64,000 nt of DNA from Seminavis robusta. Taxonomy: Eukaryota > Bacillariophyta > Bacillariophyceae > Naviculales > Naviculaceae. The notes under the pieces are model-generated. The model saw nothing but the letters and a program-made list of their open reading frames with translations, ran no database searches and was not told the origin of the DNA. The stretch is from the NCBI GenBank assembly GCA_903772945.1, contig CAICTM010000194.1, forward strand, positions 1 through 64,000. Reading direction: 5' to 3'. The stretch's first letter is position 1; every line of letters begins with the position of its first letter. The translations under genes and the position numbers were made by a program. Of this stretch, positions 31,579 to 42,031 are shown one piece after another.

Positions 31579-33189
31579 TCATCCTTGATGCACACGGGCA
31601 TTCGCTTCCTCATCCTTCCCCGCCATTCCAATCAATTTTGGCCTCTTCTTGGCGTGTTCGGATGGCAGATAGCTTTGGACAACATCCTTGTCCGATGATC
31701 TCGGTTTGGCTTGTAGCTCCTTCAAGACTCCAATGCATTGCAAGGCAGAGGGTCGATTGACTGGATTCGTTTGTATGCAATCAGCCTGAATATTTTGTAG
31801 CGCTGATAAATGTGACTTTGGGATGTCCACGTTGGCTGTCTGGAGTAGGAAACCTAGTCCCCAGATATCGACTTTGACATCGTGTGATTGTCCAGTTTGG
31901 GCTTGTCCGCTTCCTTCCGACTCCACCATTTCTGGGGCATGGTTGCCTGGGGTAAGGGTGTGTGCACCGAACGGAGGCTGCGGGGCCCAAGCCGCGAACT
32001 CGAAATCAAACAGTACCCACTCCCTCGAGAACAATGAAGCACGACCCCGGTCCGCCTTGGTGACCTTCTCGCCGCTGTGTTCAGCATCAACAGCAAATGT
32101 GTGAAACACGTTGGCCCACCGAATGTCACGGTGCATGACCCCTCGCTTGTGCAGCACAACCAACGCTTCACAGACACAGATCAAAGCGTCGACAAGCTCG
32201 TCAACGTCTTGCGGCAAATAGCTTCTCCCAACGGGAGCAAAGTTGCAGACTATTGCACTCGTTTTGTCCTCCTTTGCCGATATCAATCTATCCGTGTGCG
32301 GAACTTGCGCCACGTCCAGCATCTTGTAGACATCCATCATATTCCCGACGGTGGCATTGGTGATGCTGCAAATGTTGGGTGTAGAATACTCTTTCTGGAT
32401 GTACGGCTGATGGTTGGTTTCGTTACTCTGCTCGACAAGACGGAGCTTGGTGAGTGAGCTCCACAAGAGCGGCACTGCAAAGTCTTGGAGGCAGTGAAGG
32501 ATCCGTGCCAGGTTCTTTAGAATGACGCAAGTCTGTAAGCGCCAGTCGTCATTGTTCGTTAGAGAAATCACATGCAGGTGTCGTAGGATTTGAAAGACAC
32601 TCTGGTCGTCGGGATGCATTTGATGATATCCGAAGATCAGCTGCTTTTGCCGTCCGTCATGGTGACATCGAAGAAGATAGTAGCGTTCGGGATGCACTTT
32701 GTTGCTCAGAGTCAAGCGAAGTTTCTCGAGTTCAGATTCGGAAAACATGGGTCCGGTTGCGAGGAACAAGGCAATCCCTCGTGATGCCAAGCTCAAGCTG
32801 GACCCCGACTGGTGGCTTTCAACTCTATGAAGCATCAGGTACTTCAAACAATTGCCCACATCCTTCCAGGGAGTGAAGAAGGGAGAATCGGGATCCCCAA
32901 AGCTGAAATAAGGATGAAGAGATGCGGTAGCAGTAGAAGTTGTATCCCAATCAATCATTCTTTCGAACATAGGAGTGTGCTTTTGCTTTTGCCAGTGATG
33001 TCGCGTCGAGAAGTCAGTTGGATCAACTGGAACGCGAACACCCCAAGGCGAGAAGAGTGCATCCTCGAGTTCATCTGTCTTCGGTGGAGAGACGAAAGGT
33101 ATCGTCAGTGCTCGAATCACGGCAAGCGTACAATGATTTGATGAGTCTTCATTGCTGTTGTTGGTCTTGGATCCTGTTGCCATGGTCAT
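31579..33189 (-). CDS. Atypical protein kinase-like protein
   Basis: The intronless gene encodes 536 residues; two close Met codons (33189 and 33183) can start it. The C-lobe of a protein kinase fold is clear: the catalytic loop MHRDIRWANV (His353, Asp355, Asn360), the metal-binding motif as FDFEFA (Asp395, Phe396, Glu397 instead of DFG), an APE motif (HAPEM, 418-420) and DIWGLGFLL (441-449). The N-lobe is hard to place: no glycine-rich loop is visible, and a Lys near 266 (IQKEY) is the best candidate for the ATP-binding Lys. HRDIRWxN with a divergent DFG recalls the FunK1-like fungal and protist kinases. Residues 1-260 are a separate, unrecognised domain. Catalytic Asp and Asn are kept, so activity is possible; the target is unknown. 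Confidence 0.8.
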   Translation of the reverse strand: MTMATGSKTNNSNEDSSNHCTLAVIRALTIPFVSPPKTDELEDALFSPWGVRVPVDPTDFSTRHHWQKQKHTPMFERMIDWDTTSTATASLHPYFSFGDPDSPFFTPWKDVGNCLKYLMLHRVESHQSGSSLSLASRGIALFLATGPMFSESELEKLRLTLSNKVHPERYYLLRCHHDGRQKQLIFGYHQMHPDDQSVFQILRHLHVISLTNNDDWRLQTCVILKNLARILHCLQDFAVPLLWSSLTKLRLVEQSNETNHQPYIQKEYSTPNICSITNATVGNMMDVYKMLDVAQVPHTDRLISAKEDKTSAIVCNFAPVGRSYLPQDVDELVDALICVCEALVVLHKRGVMHRDIRWANVFHTFAVDAEHSGEKVTKADRGRASLFSREWVLFDFEFAAWAPQPPFGAHTLTPGNHAPEMVESEGSGQAQTGQSHDVKVDIWGLGFLLQTANVDIPKSHLSALQNIQADCIQTNPVNRPSALQCIGVLKELQAKPRSSDKDVVQSYLPSEHAKKRPKLIGMAGKDEEANARVHQG

Positions 33190-34699
33190 TCTTCAGGGTT
33201 GCTTGTGCGACGTTCTTTCGATGATCCCTTGAGGAATCGCAGAAACCGTGTGTTTGTGATGCCATCATCACGCATCAACCAGAACCCTGCATGGAGGCTT
33301 GTCTCTGTGAACATTTAGCATTCTCACCTTTTGCTACATTTTTTTAAAGTGATGCCACCGTTCCATCAGTTCTCGGTTCGCTGGACATGATGCCGCAGGC
33401 TTCGCGTATTTAGCACAGCCGACAGCAAAAAATCTTCAGATTCATCCTTCAAATCAAGCTGACAGCTCCAGGCTTGCACCTATTTGGTCCACCGTATTCT
33501 TTGGATGTTGATAGACTTAGTTCAAAACCTTCGGGAAGGCGCCTTTGGACCTTGCCCCAGCTAGCCAACCATCTTGGTAATGGGTATTCGTCTGGCACTT
33601 CATTGAGCCCATGGATTGCTACTTGCTCGGAGGAACCCAGGGAATCGGTTCTGTACCGCACGCGGGGAGATGGAAAGGCTGCAAGCGACGCATTGGACAC
33701 CCCGACGACCCAGACACCCATACGGCCCTGACACATATCAAGCCATCTTAAAAAGAGAGACCAAACCTGGTACTCGTATTCTCGCATTTGCTGGTTGCCC
33801 ATGGATTGGACTCGTGAGCAGGCCACTACACTGGCTAGCTAGCTAGCTAGCAAGGTGCAACATTCTACAAGAAGGCTAGCTAGCGAGAGAAACAAGCTGA
33901 CCAGTAGAATGATTCAATCGTCCAGGACATGATTAACATTTCAGTTTGTGGCCACTGCAGCCTTTCCATTCACCCCCATCCCAAACTAGAACACCTCCTA
34001 CGGTGACATCGGCCTCACCATCTCACCATCCCAAGTTGCGACGGAAGGGTGCGGAGGTGGAGTGTGGGTGTGGCACCAAGGAGGTCCCCAACTCGAGCGA
34101 AGAATTTCAGGAAGTTTATCCGATGGTTCGGCACCGAGCGAGATCTTGCTGGCTTTTTGTGGACAAAACAGGAGGCACTCCGGACAAGAAAGTGGGTCAT
34201 TCTGACTAGGCAATTTCTTTCGTGTTGACCCAGATTTTTCAAATGTTAAAGCTTTTTGGCTAAACGACTTACGCAAGTTTGAACACTGGATTTTTAGGCC
34301 CCACTTTTGATGAAAAGTATCAAACCGTCTGATCAACAACGAACGAAGTAGACTAGTGGTAGAGCTTTGGTATTTGGTAGAGTATTAGTAGAGCTAATAG
34401 TAGTGAAAATTGAATTTCTTGAAGTGCTCCACAGACATGCTAGGAAGCTAACCAGACATAGATGGATAGCTGATGGATCATAAATAGCCAGAAGGTGGCA
34501 GATATTCCCCACCAAGTGAGTGCGCAAAGACTCAGTGCCCATCTCCAGTTGCGACTCAGCTGGCCTAAGTGTTCCGCTGAGAAGTAGTCAGTGTGATACT
34601 TGAGTACCGGTGTATCCTTACTCAACAGCAGCCAGCACCAGCACTATTTTGATGACTTATGTTCGAACCCAACAAGCCTTTGCCCCGACATGACCTGAC
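33190..34699. other. Intergenic region, no convincing gene
   Basis: The sequence includes a GCTAGC run of about 24 bp at 33833-33856 and short open frames on both strands without recognisable protein features. It must hold the start regions of two divergent genes. Confidence 0.5.
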
Positions 34700-35722
34700 A
34701 TGGAGGACGGGCCAGTCAGTTCAAGCTGTTCAGTTTTTATTTCGGACCTCGATTTCGAAGCGAGCAAAACAAAAACTTGTTCTCACAATTCAACAAAACC
34801 AATCTCTTTGATCAACTACCAAACCGAGAAGATGTCCATGCTCCCTTTCCATCTCCAAAACACCATGCTCCCCGAAAACTACCAGTTGGGGCCCAACGAT
34901 GTCATCATTGGCCGTGGGAAGAAGGTAACTCAAAACCCTGGCAATCAACGCTTTCGCTTGATTATCCAGACCACTTTGGAGTCCTACTCCAACGCAGAGA
35001 CGAAAGTGAAGAAATCTGAAATCATCATGGAAGTATTGTCCCAAGTGCGTGAGGGCAATGGTGCCGGATTCGTGAAGCATCACGCTGGTAGTGGGTGTTA
35101 CCTTCAGGTCGAAGAGGCTTCCTGTCGCATTGCAATTGCGCAAGCCTTCCGCGATGCTCTCAGCGGGACCTACAAGTCTAGCAAGAAGCACAAGCAAATC
35201 CGCCGCCTTGAGAGGAAGAGGGCCAGTGAGACCGAGCAGAGCATGGCTTTGGCATCCATGCAACTCCAGGAACTTTTCAACCACGAGCCTCAACAGGAAC
35301 CCGCTTCTCTGCCTACGCTGGAGACTCAAGCTGCAGCTCTGAGTCTTCGCAACAAACCAGAAGCTCGAAACGCTGTGCCTGTTTTTCAGCTGAGAGGCAT
35401 CCTTCAAGAAGCGTCGAACGTGCCACCTCTTGCGATGAACCCCGAGCCGTTGCAATTCAATTTGGCACCTCCGACTATTGCAAGGCGCCCCACTTTGAAC
35501 CTGACAGATACCGAGCCGTTGCCCCTAAACGTGTCATTCGGATCGACCATGAGAGCCGCCCCCACTTTGAATTTTGCGGCCAACGATTTGTTTTCCTCCC
35601 TCTGCAGGAGCCTTGGTGTCAACCAACCTTCCAGCTTCCCAGACCCATTCGAGCCCACTCCTCTTTCCAACCAGCAGGCAAGCATTCCTTCTTACAGCCA
35701 CTATGCTCCTCGGGCTGCTTAA
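34700..35722 (+). CDS. DUF6824 domain protein
   Basis: The intronless gene encodes up to 340 residues. The DUF6824 domain, a diatom-enriched family, spans about 63-155. It starts with the hallmark GPNDVIIGRGKKVTQNPGN, continues with RFRLIIQTTLESYSNAETK and the KSEIIMEVLSQV helix, and ends YLQVEEASCRIAIAQAFRDA. A basic stretch (SKKHKQIRRLERKRA) follows directly and could be a nuclear signal or nucleic-acid contact. The last 150 residues are Pro/Asn-rich and probably disordered. Family members are often suspected of regulatory, DNA-associated roles, but this is not established. Met45 or Met47 (34832, 34838) may be the real start, since the first 44 residues show no pattern; the upstream ATG is kept because the frame is open. 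Confidence 0.85.
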   Translation: MEDGPVSSSCSVFISDLDFEASKTKTCSHNSTKPISLINYQTEKMSMLPFHLQNTMLPENYQLGPNDVIIGRGKKVTQNPGNQRFRLIIQTTLESYSNAETKVKKSEIIMEVLSQVREGNGAGFVKHHAGSGCYLQVEEASCRIAIAQAFRDALSGTYKSSKKHKQIRRLERKRASETEQSMALASMQLQELFNHEPQQEPASLPTLETQAAALSLRNKPEARNAVPVFQLRGILQEASNVPPLAMNPEPLQFNLAPPTIARRPTLNLTDTEPLPLNVSFGSTMRAAPTLNFAANDLFSSLCRSLGVNQPSSFPDPFEPTPLSNQQASIPSYSHYAPRAA

Positions 35723-36469
35723 TCGCAGCGAGGACCAAACAGACAAATCTTCCATCAGAACAGCAAATCCAACGTTCCTTCGTCAGCATACCTTCACATC
35801 TTCGACGTTCCCTCTGCCGTGCCAGCACCATTCCGACAATTGGAGTATCATAATTTTAAAAACCTAACGTGTTTACATTAGTTACTACCCACACTTTTAC
35901 TGAGCAATTAAAAACTTGCGTGGATGCTTGCTGGCCATAATAACGACCATTCAGTTCGTTCTGTGACTGGACTTGCTCGAGTGTGCTTTGCAACTCCCAC
36001 AGCACGTTCTGGGATCTGAAGCGAACGGCGCACCGAGGTACACGCGGTCGACGGTGGGTTAGAACACATGTAGGTAGATTATACGGAAATAGCTGCTTTG
36101 CACTACCGGTATACCGGTATCGGTACCGGTACAGCAAAGCAGCAGGGCCTTGTTTCACAACAGCACCTCTTGTTTAAATCATGGTTGCCAACCAACAAGC
36201 CTGAAACATTTTATCAAATGGAACAAATACAGGGAGCGGACTTTGGTATGCAATCTGCTTCCCGCTGGGCTTCTAGGTCCTCGGCACGCATATGCAAGAT
36301 GGACGCAAGGTCGCTGACTGTCTATTGAAAGGAGTGGTCAAGTCCTTGGGCCCACAATATCAAAAGTTGAAGACCACAAAACAACACCAAAAACCAAAAA
36401 CGAAAAGAAAACTAGAATTGCCCAAAAATCTCAGCAACAAAGAAACCGTCATATCCAAACCAACCAACC
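35723..36469. other. Intergenic region
   Basis: It contains a palindromic hairpin built on ACCGGT repeats (36091-36144) and an A-rich stretch before the next start codon. No gene is seen. Confidence 0.5.
36091..36144. repeat. Hairpin of ACCGGT repeats with GCTGCTTTG arms
   Basis: GCTGCTTTG (36092-36100) and CAAAGCAGC (36135-36143) bracket a core of consecutive ACCGGT/TACCGG units that are themselves palindromic. The whole 54 bp can fold on itself. It is the clearest case of an ACCGGT cluster with designed-looking arms in this window. Confidence 0.7.
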
Positions 36470-37537
36470 ATGAAGATCCGAATGGCACTTACCCTTATCT
36501 TGGTCGCTGCAGCTGCCATAATTCCTGCTATTTCTGCCTCACCTGCGCTTCGAGGACATGATGAGCCTGAGCAGTCTGATCGCCACCTGACCAGCAGCTT
36601 TTGTTGGAGAGATACAAAGACTCGTGGTGCTGGCACCATCCCCACTAGTTGCAAAGGAAACAAAGATGTGATTGGTTCACTTTGCTACTCAAAGTTGCCC
36701 CAAAGGGTTTCGTAATGATGGACTCCTTTGCAGGAAAGCTGAACATGGTCGGGGCGCAGGATATCCGGATATCCACGGAAGTTTGGTGATGGCTTCAATA
36801 ACCACAAACAGTACAAAGCGCTGCGAGAGAAAGCATGGAAAGGGCAGTTGTGAGAAGTGGGGAGCAGTTGTCTACCCCAAATGTAAAAACGGATACAAAG
36901 CAGTTGGTTGCTGTATCTGCCGCCCTGCCCATAAACCAAACTGTGACAAACTGGGCTTCAATGGTGGAGTGGATCTCTCTTGTGCCAAGAACATCAAAAT
37001 TGGCAACCCTGCCATCAAGACACAATGCCCCAAAGGAAAAGAGTACAGTGCCGGGATGTGCTATAAACATTGCAAAAATGGTTTCAAGGGAGTCGGGCCA
37101 GTGTGTTGGAGTCAGTCCCTGAAGGGTGGGTTGATTGTGGTGCAGGTTCAGCAGCAACAGTAGCAGATTGTGTCAGTTCCATTAATGGTCAAGTCACTTC
37201 TGTTGCAGAGCTTGCCATTAACGTTGCTGAATTGGCCTTTGGAGCAGAATTGGAGGAAGCTGCTGCTTCTGTGGCTGAAGAAGTGGCAGATTTGGAGAAG
37301 TTCAAGGACCTTGTTTCTGGCTTACAACTTCTTCTTGAGAAGCAACCCCAGATTCAGGAGTTGATTGAGAGTGGGAAAACAGCTCTGTCTCCAGAAGACC
37401 TTGCCGAGCTCAGTGGAATCACCACCCCTGAAGATGCCCTCCGTGAGACAGCAAAGATTCTGGCTCTCTTTGATCCCACAGGAATTGCTGGTGTGGTTTC
37501 CTCGTACTCATACCCAACATGCAGCAGCAACAATTAA
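36470..37537 (+). pseudogene. Broken gene for a secreted Cys-rich protein
   Basis: The start (36470) gives a good signal peptide (MALTLILVAAAAIIPAISA) and then a Cys-rich chain whose segments run on in changing frames: SFCWRDTKTRGAG, SCPKGFRNDGLLCRK, KWGAVVYPKCKNGYKAVGC, CPKGKEYSAGMCYKHCKNG, GVGPVCW and GWVDCGAG. A helical, Cys-poor tail (about 37150-37537) ends the gene. The reading frame changes three or four times, so a complete product is unlikely unless these are assembly errors. The Cys spacing (CPKG...C..C..GF) is that of a secreted protein family seen in stramenopiles and other protists, from memory, with no known function. Good preservation of the segments points to recent decay. Confidence 0.7.
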
Positions 37538-37739
37538 TTGAAAATGGATCTGATAGGCCTCCAAGGTCAATTTGTACCAGAGCGGCGTTGAGCGCAGCAT
37601 TTTAGTTGATCAATTGTAGTTGGATCCGGTGTGGTGGATGGCAGTGGATGCTTTATAGGAGGATACACAGATACCATTAAAATAGTCACAGTACTTGTCA
37701 AATGCACAGTTGAATTCAATGACATGCAAAGCCAACGAT

Positions 37740-38027
37740 CTCAGTGCCACCAGTTGAAATATCTGGGTCTCAGCAACAATTTGTACACTCGAGTTGTGCC
37801 CACGGAGCTTGGCCTGCTATTGGGGCTGGTGGACTTTGACATTTCTAATATTGTTGGCATTCAAGGCTCCCTGCCAACAGAACTTGCCACTTTGGAAGCC
37901 TTGGTCCACTTGGATGTATCTGGCACACACATCACGGGGAAAAATTCCGACGGAAATCTGTTCTAGAAACACCAGCAAGGTTCTTGCCATTGTTGATAAC
38001 TGTAGCCAACTGCAGTGTCGTACATAA
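37740..38027 (+). pseudogene. LRR gene remnant, C-terminal part
   Basis: The translated pieces match the last three repeats and the cap of the LRR genes downstream: LKYLGLSNNLYTRVVPTEL, LVDFDISNIVGIQGSLPTEL, LVHLDVSGTHITGK, then, in another frame, GKIPTEICSRN and NCSQLQCRT. One frameshift lies at about 37940. Everything upstream of these repeats is missing. It lies about 900 bp before the first intact family member and is probably a collapsed tandem copy. Confidence 0.85.
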
Positions 38028-38955
38028 AGGCCGCAAGGCAAACAACTTGGATTTCGCGCACCTCAGCAGCCGCTAAGACGACAATGCCGTTACTACTGTC
38101 TGTACCGTATATACTGGTACTGGTACTGGTACTGGTACTGGTACTGTTGAGGTTACCGGTAGATCAGAGCGCCCATCCTAATCCAATAGTCTAACCAAAA
38201 ACTAGATAGATAGCTAGCTAGCTAGCTAGACTTATCTGGCCTGCAGCCGACCTTTGCGTGGTGGGCCGTTGCTGCCTGTAGTCCAGTCCTTATTTCCAGT
38301 TCCGCCATACCGGTACCTTCAACAGCTTGTAGGCTTACCTGTCCATGATGACGAACCCGATGAACGAGCGATGGGGCACTAAAAGTGCGAAGGTGCCCTC
38401 TTTCTCTCTTACAGGAACACTGACATACGCACCGGTGAGTGGTGAGCGGTTGCGACGTTGCGACCTTGGGACTTTGAACACTTACAGCTTACAGTAGTAG
38501 TCACTAGTCTACATGTATTTAATAAATAATGTCAGTACAATTCTGTGGAGTTGCAGTTTGCAGGTTCGGAGTAAATATCATGACCGCAGCTCGTTTTTTA
38601 AAGCTTAAAGGGCTGTTCTACTAGTAGTAACACATCTGAGACATTTGTCATTAATCGAAGATGAGAACCCAATCACGAAACACGGGAATCCTCAAGCCAT
38701 CATTATTTAATCTTTTGGCCTTTCGAGTTTGGGGTTCTCGATTCAGGGCTTGTCGCCATCGTGTTACGTTCCGCAGTGTCTTTTGCGTCCACAACTATTA
38801 CAGTAGTCGAGGGTATCTCAGCTGTGCTACTATTATCACAGCCATTTGCTGAGTTTGCGAATACATGTAAAAGAGCTTGTAAAAGACAGGCTTCTCAGTC
38901 CATCAATCTATTGTCGCACAAAACCAGCTTTCCAACGAAAGTGTAAGTTAGTGCA
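38028..38955. other. Intergenic region with microsatellites
   Basis: It contains an ACTGGT hexamer run at 38113-38146, a GCTAGC run at about 38212-38228 and the promoter of the first LRR gene. The short frames near 38661-38946 have no support. Confidence 0.5.
38113..38146. repeat. (ACTGGT)n hexanucleotide microsatellite
   Basis: Five to six perfect ACTGGT units stand in a row, next to an ATATACTGGTA stretch and an ACCGGT site. It is a simple expansion related to the ACCGGT clusters of this window by one base. Confidence 0.9.
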
Positions 38956-40809
38956 ATGAGCCAACCATCCGAGCCCTCAAAAGACCCTCCAGTGGCTTCA
39001 ATCCCTGGATCGTCGTCGGCTTTGGTTCCTTCAAATATGGATGCGGCATCCTCGAAGGGATCAAGGGTTGTCCCTGTCCCCAAGACTGTCACAAGGGCCG
39101 AAATGGCATTGTCAGAGAAAGGGGTGTTGGCTTCCACCGCGGCTGGCATCGTTTTGGAAGATGAAGTGCCGGCGTCACGTGCAGTCCATGGATTCGAAGA
39201 GACTCTTCCTGAAACGAAGAATTCAGCTGTGAACGGCCCTAGCAGTCAAAACACCAAGGACCGTTTCCACAGTAAGAAGGAGGCCAATGAAGCTGCTGTT
39301 ATCAAAAAACCTGCTTCCAGTCAACACCAAGAATCCATCCCGGCCCCTCCTGAATTGCAAAGTTCTACAGCCTTGAGCATAGAATCTCAACCCGGTGCCT
39401 TTCGAGTTGATGGTCATTTGGGAGAGAGAAGCGAGTTTTGTCAAGAGGAGAGCGGCTCTGATGAATCGGAAAGCAATGAAGTACTTGAAATGAACACTGT
39501 TGAAGAATGTGGTGCGGCCAACGATTGCCCCCTCTCCATTGAGGCAAGTGTGGTTGATGACGAATATTATGAGGATGCCATGGTTGATCATCAACATCAA
39601 GTCCTGGAAGAGGCAACCAACGTCAAACCATTTCCTCCGACAGCACCCAGGAGAACGTCTAGACTACCTTTTGTTGCTGTTCTTTTGCTGGTATTGGTGG
39701 CCGCTTTGCTAGCAATTGTGCTGATACCAACCCTTTCACAAGATGATAGCAAAGAGACTGATGAGATACCTAGTCAAGAAGGACAACCTGCAGAGATTCC
39801 GTTGGATGAGGAAATCACTGCCACATACCCACCCTTTGATAACAGCAGCACTCTTCATCACATTACACTCACTGACATCCTCGAAAAGCCTGACAGCCCA
39901 AGGTCAAAAGCTAACACATGGATGTGGAATGACCCACTCCTCGAGTCATATCCAAGTTGGCGTCAACACCAAAGGTTTGCCATGGCTGTGATTTACTTCT
40001 CCACAGAAGGTGACCACTGGCTTCAGAACGATGATTGGTTGTCCTATGAGGTGCCAGAGTGTGAGTGGTTCTCACAAAGCCAAACTCCCTGTGATGAACA
40101 AGGAAGGCTCATTATTCAAGACTACAAATACAACAATGTGGGGGGAACTCTGCCCTTGGAATGCCAACTTCAATGGACAAAGATTGTTGACTACTCTCAC
40201 AACAACATATATGGTCTACCCCAGCTGACTGACACCAATCGCTTTGAAGAATTCATTGTCTCCAACAACAGAATCGAACCATATACTGTTGTGGCTGACT
40301 CTGGGCTCGATGGAGATTACAGAAAAGTTGTCAAGATTGATTCCAACAACATTGAATTCAAAAACATGGGGCTATTGCGCCCATTTCCAAATTTGGAAGT
40401 GTTGAACCTCACCAAGAATGTGATTGCCAGCACACTGCCAACAGAAGTACAGCTCACACCTAAGCTGACATACTTGGGAATAGGTGACAATCTTTGCACG
40501 GGGACCATACCAACAGAGTTTGGCTTGCTTCCTGCACTAACTGGCTTGGATATTTCGGATAACCTTGCTCTTCACGGAACACTTCCGACAGAGCTAGGGC
40601 TGCTCTCTTCCCTTGTTGACTTGGATATTTCCAACAATGTGGCTTTGAATGGAACCCTTCCAGAAGAGTTTAGTGCATTGGAGAATCTGATTCATTTGGA
40701 TATCTCTGGGACATCAATTACTGGCATGATCCCCATGGAGTTGTGCTCCCGAAACAGCAGTGGTACCCTTTTGTTGATTGCAAACTGCAGTCGGCTTGAA
40801 TGTTGCTAG
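38956..40809 (+). CDS. Type II LRR membrane protein, paralogue 1
   Basis: Intronless, 617 residues, ATG at 38956. Residues 1-237 are acidic and Ser/Glu-rich without a signal peptide, so cytosolic. They hold the family motif SIESQPGAF (about 141-149) and ASVVDDEYYEDA...QVLEEATNVKP next to the membrane. The span is about 238-258. The ectodomain opens with TDILEKPDSPRSKANTWMWN, YPSWRQHQRFAMAVIYFSTE and DHWLQNDDWL, the N-terminal cap seen in plant-type LRR proteins (NWL...W.G..C), here with CEWFSQSQTPC. LRR units follow (LTYLGIGDNLCTGTIPTE, LTGLDISDNLALHGTLPTE, LVDLDISNNVALNGTLPEE, LIHLDISGTSITGMIPME). The cap is CSRNSSG...NCSRLECC. It is probably a surface binding protein or receptor-like protein without kinase. 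First of three co-oriented paralogues. Confidence 0.92.
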   Translation: MSQPSEPSKDPPVASIPGSSSALVPSNMDAASSKGSRVVPVPKTVTRAEMALSEKGVLASTAAGIVLEDEVPASRAVHGFEETLPETKNSAVNGPSSQNTKDRFHSKKEANEAAVIKKPASSQHQESIPAPPELQSSTALSIESQPGAFRVDGHLGERSEFCQEESGSDESESNEVLEMNTVEECGAANDCPLSIEASVVDDEYYEDAMVDHQHQVLEEATNVKPFPPTAPRRTSRLPFVAVLLLVLVAALLAIVLIPTLSQDDSKETDEIPSQEGQPAEIPLDEEITATYPPFDNSSTLHHITLTDILEKPDSPRSKANTWMWNDPLLESYPSWRQHQRFAMAVIYFSTEGDHWLQNDDWLSYEVPECEWFSQSQTPCDEQGRLIIQDYKYNNVGGTLPLECQLQWTKIVDYSHNNIYGLPQLTDTNRFEEFIVSNNRIEPYTVVADSGLDGDYRKVVKIDSNNIEFKNMGLLRPFPNLEVLNLTKNVIASTLPTEVQLTPKLTYLGIGDNLCTGTIPTEFGLLPALTGLDISDNLALHGTLPTELGLLSSLVDLDISNNVALNGTLPEEFSALENLIHLDISGTSITGMIPMELCSRNSSGTLLLIANCSRLECC

Positions 40810-42031
40810 CTTGCAGCGAGGTGACACAAAAAGGGCTTCCTTGGAAATAAGATAGGTTTTTTAGAGATAAACTAGCTACAGTAGAGGAAAGGGTTCAAAT
40901 AGAATTGAATTGGATTTAATCATACATGTATGGCTAAGAAGAGGAGCCTTCTCTACTAGCTAGCCAGCCAGTCACTGGAATCTCAGGTATTGCTGAGAGT
41001 GGCTTAGGATAAAGCCGTTTAGTCAACAAGCCAGATCTGAAGTGGAACTCTCGCGTCTATCTAACTCCCAAACAAGGCCCTTCCCGAGGAGCTACAGGAA
41101 CCGCCATGCCAGTCTTGCCCGACTAGTATACCTATGGAAGCCGTCCATGACACAGTTTTATTCTCGTCGAAGTCTCGTAGTAGACTCCTAGCTAGCTCTA
41201 CGAGAAAGTTAAAGTAAACGAGAGCACAGCTTTTGCTTGAGCTGGACTCTTCGGATATGGCAGAAGAGGGGGTTGCTCGAGAACCAATCACCTCGAGCCT
41301 CAAACTCTACTTCTAGTCGATAGCTAGCCCTAGCTACTAGACCTCAAGTATGAAACAGCTTGGGCTGCAAGCCAAACAAGAGCTACAAGAGTAAGCAAAA
41401 CTCTAAATACCACTAAAACTTCCATGGCTTCATGGCTTGCATGAGCATTGTAGATTGTAGACATCAGACCGAGGGCAGGGCCCACCGTTCCCGGTGGTGC
41501 TACCAGGTACCGTACGGTACCGGTCCGGTACCGGTCCGGTACCAGCCCTTCGACCTTTCGACCTAGCTAGCTAGCTAGCTAGAGCTAGCTAGAGCTAGCT
41601 GTACTACGTAATCAATCATGCACATAGTACGAATGTCTCGGGCATGTACGACTGTACGATGATGAGAAGCCAATGGCGAATGCGACAATGCGACTTCGAA
41701 TCGAATCCTCTTGAAAAGCTCCAATTAATTAAAGCTCCCAATAATTAATTAGGGGTAGTTTGTCTTTTGCTGTCGATTTGAGGCCTTATGAGTTGGATGC
41801 TGGATTTGCAGCAGCCTTCGGTTTTGACGTTATTTATCAAAAGAGCAAAAGTGAGAATACTACTACAAGCTAGCCACTGGTACCAAGTAAATAATTTTAC
41901 TGGGATTGACAGAGTCACCGCGTTACGCCACAGTTCTGCTACTAGTACGCCACAGTTCTGCTGCCTGGTGCAAATCGCTACCAAAAATCAAACCTCCCAA
42001 ACGAACTTGAAAGGACAAGTAAAGTCCAAGG
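40810..42031. other. Spacer between LRR paralogues 1 and 2
   Basis: It holds palindromic ACCGGTCC/GGTACC runs at 41511-41545, GCTAGC runs at about 41564-41600, and CGCCACAGTTCTGCT twice at about 41929-41963. No gene is seen. Confidence 0.5.
41511..41600. repeat. GGTACCGGTCC palindrome run and GCTAGC run
   Basis: Consecutive GGTACCGGTCC units (41511-41545) are followed within 20 bp by a stretch of GCTAGCTAGC units (41564-41600). Both motif classes recur through the spacers of this window but here they stand together. Confidence 0.8.
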
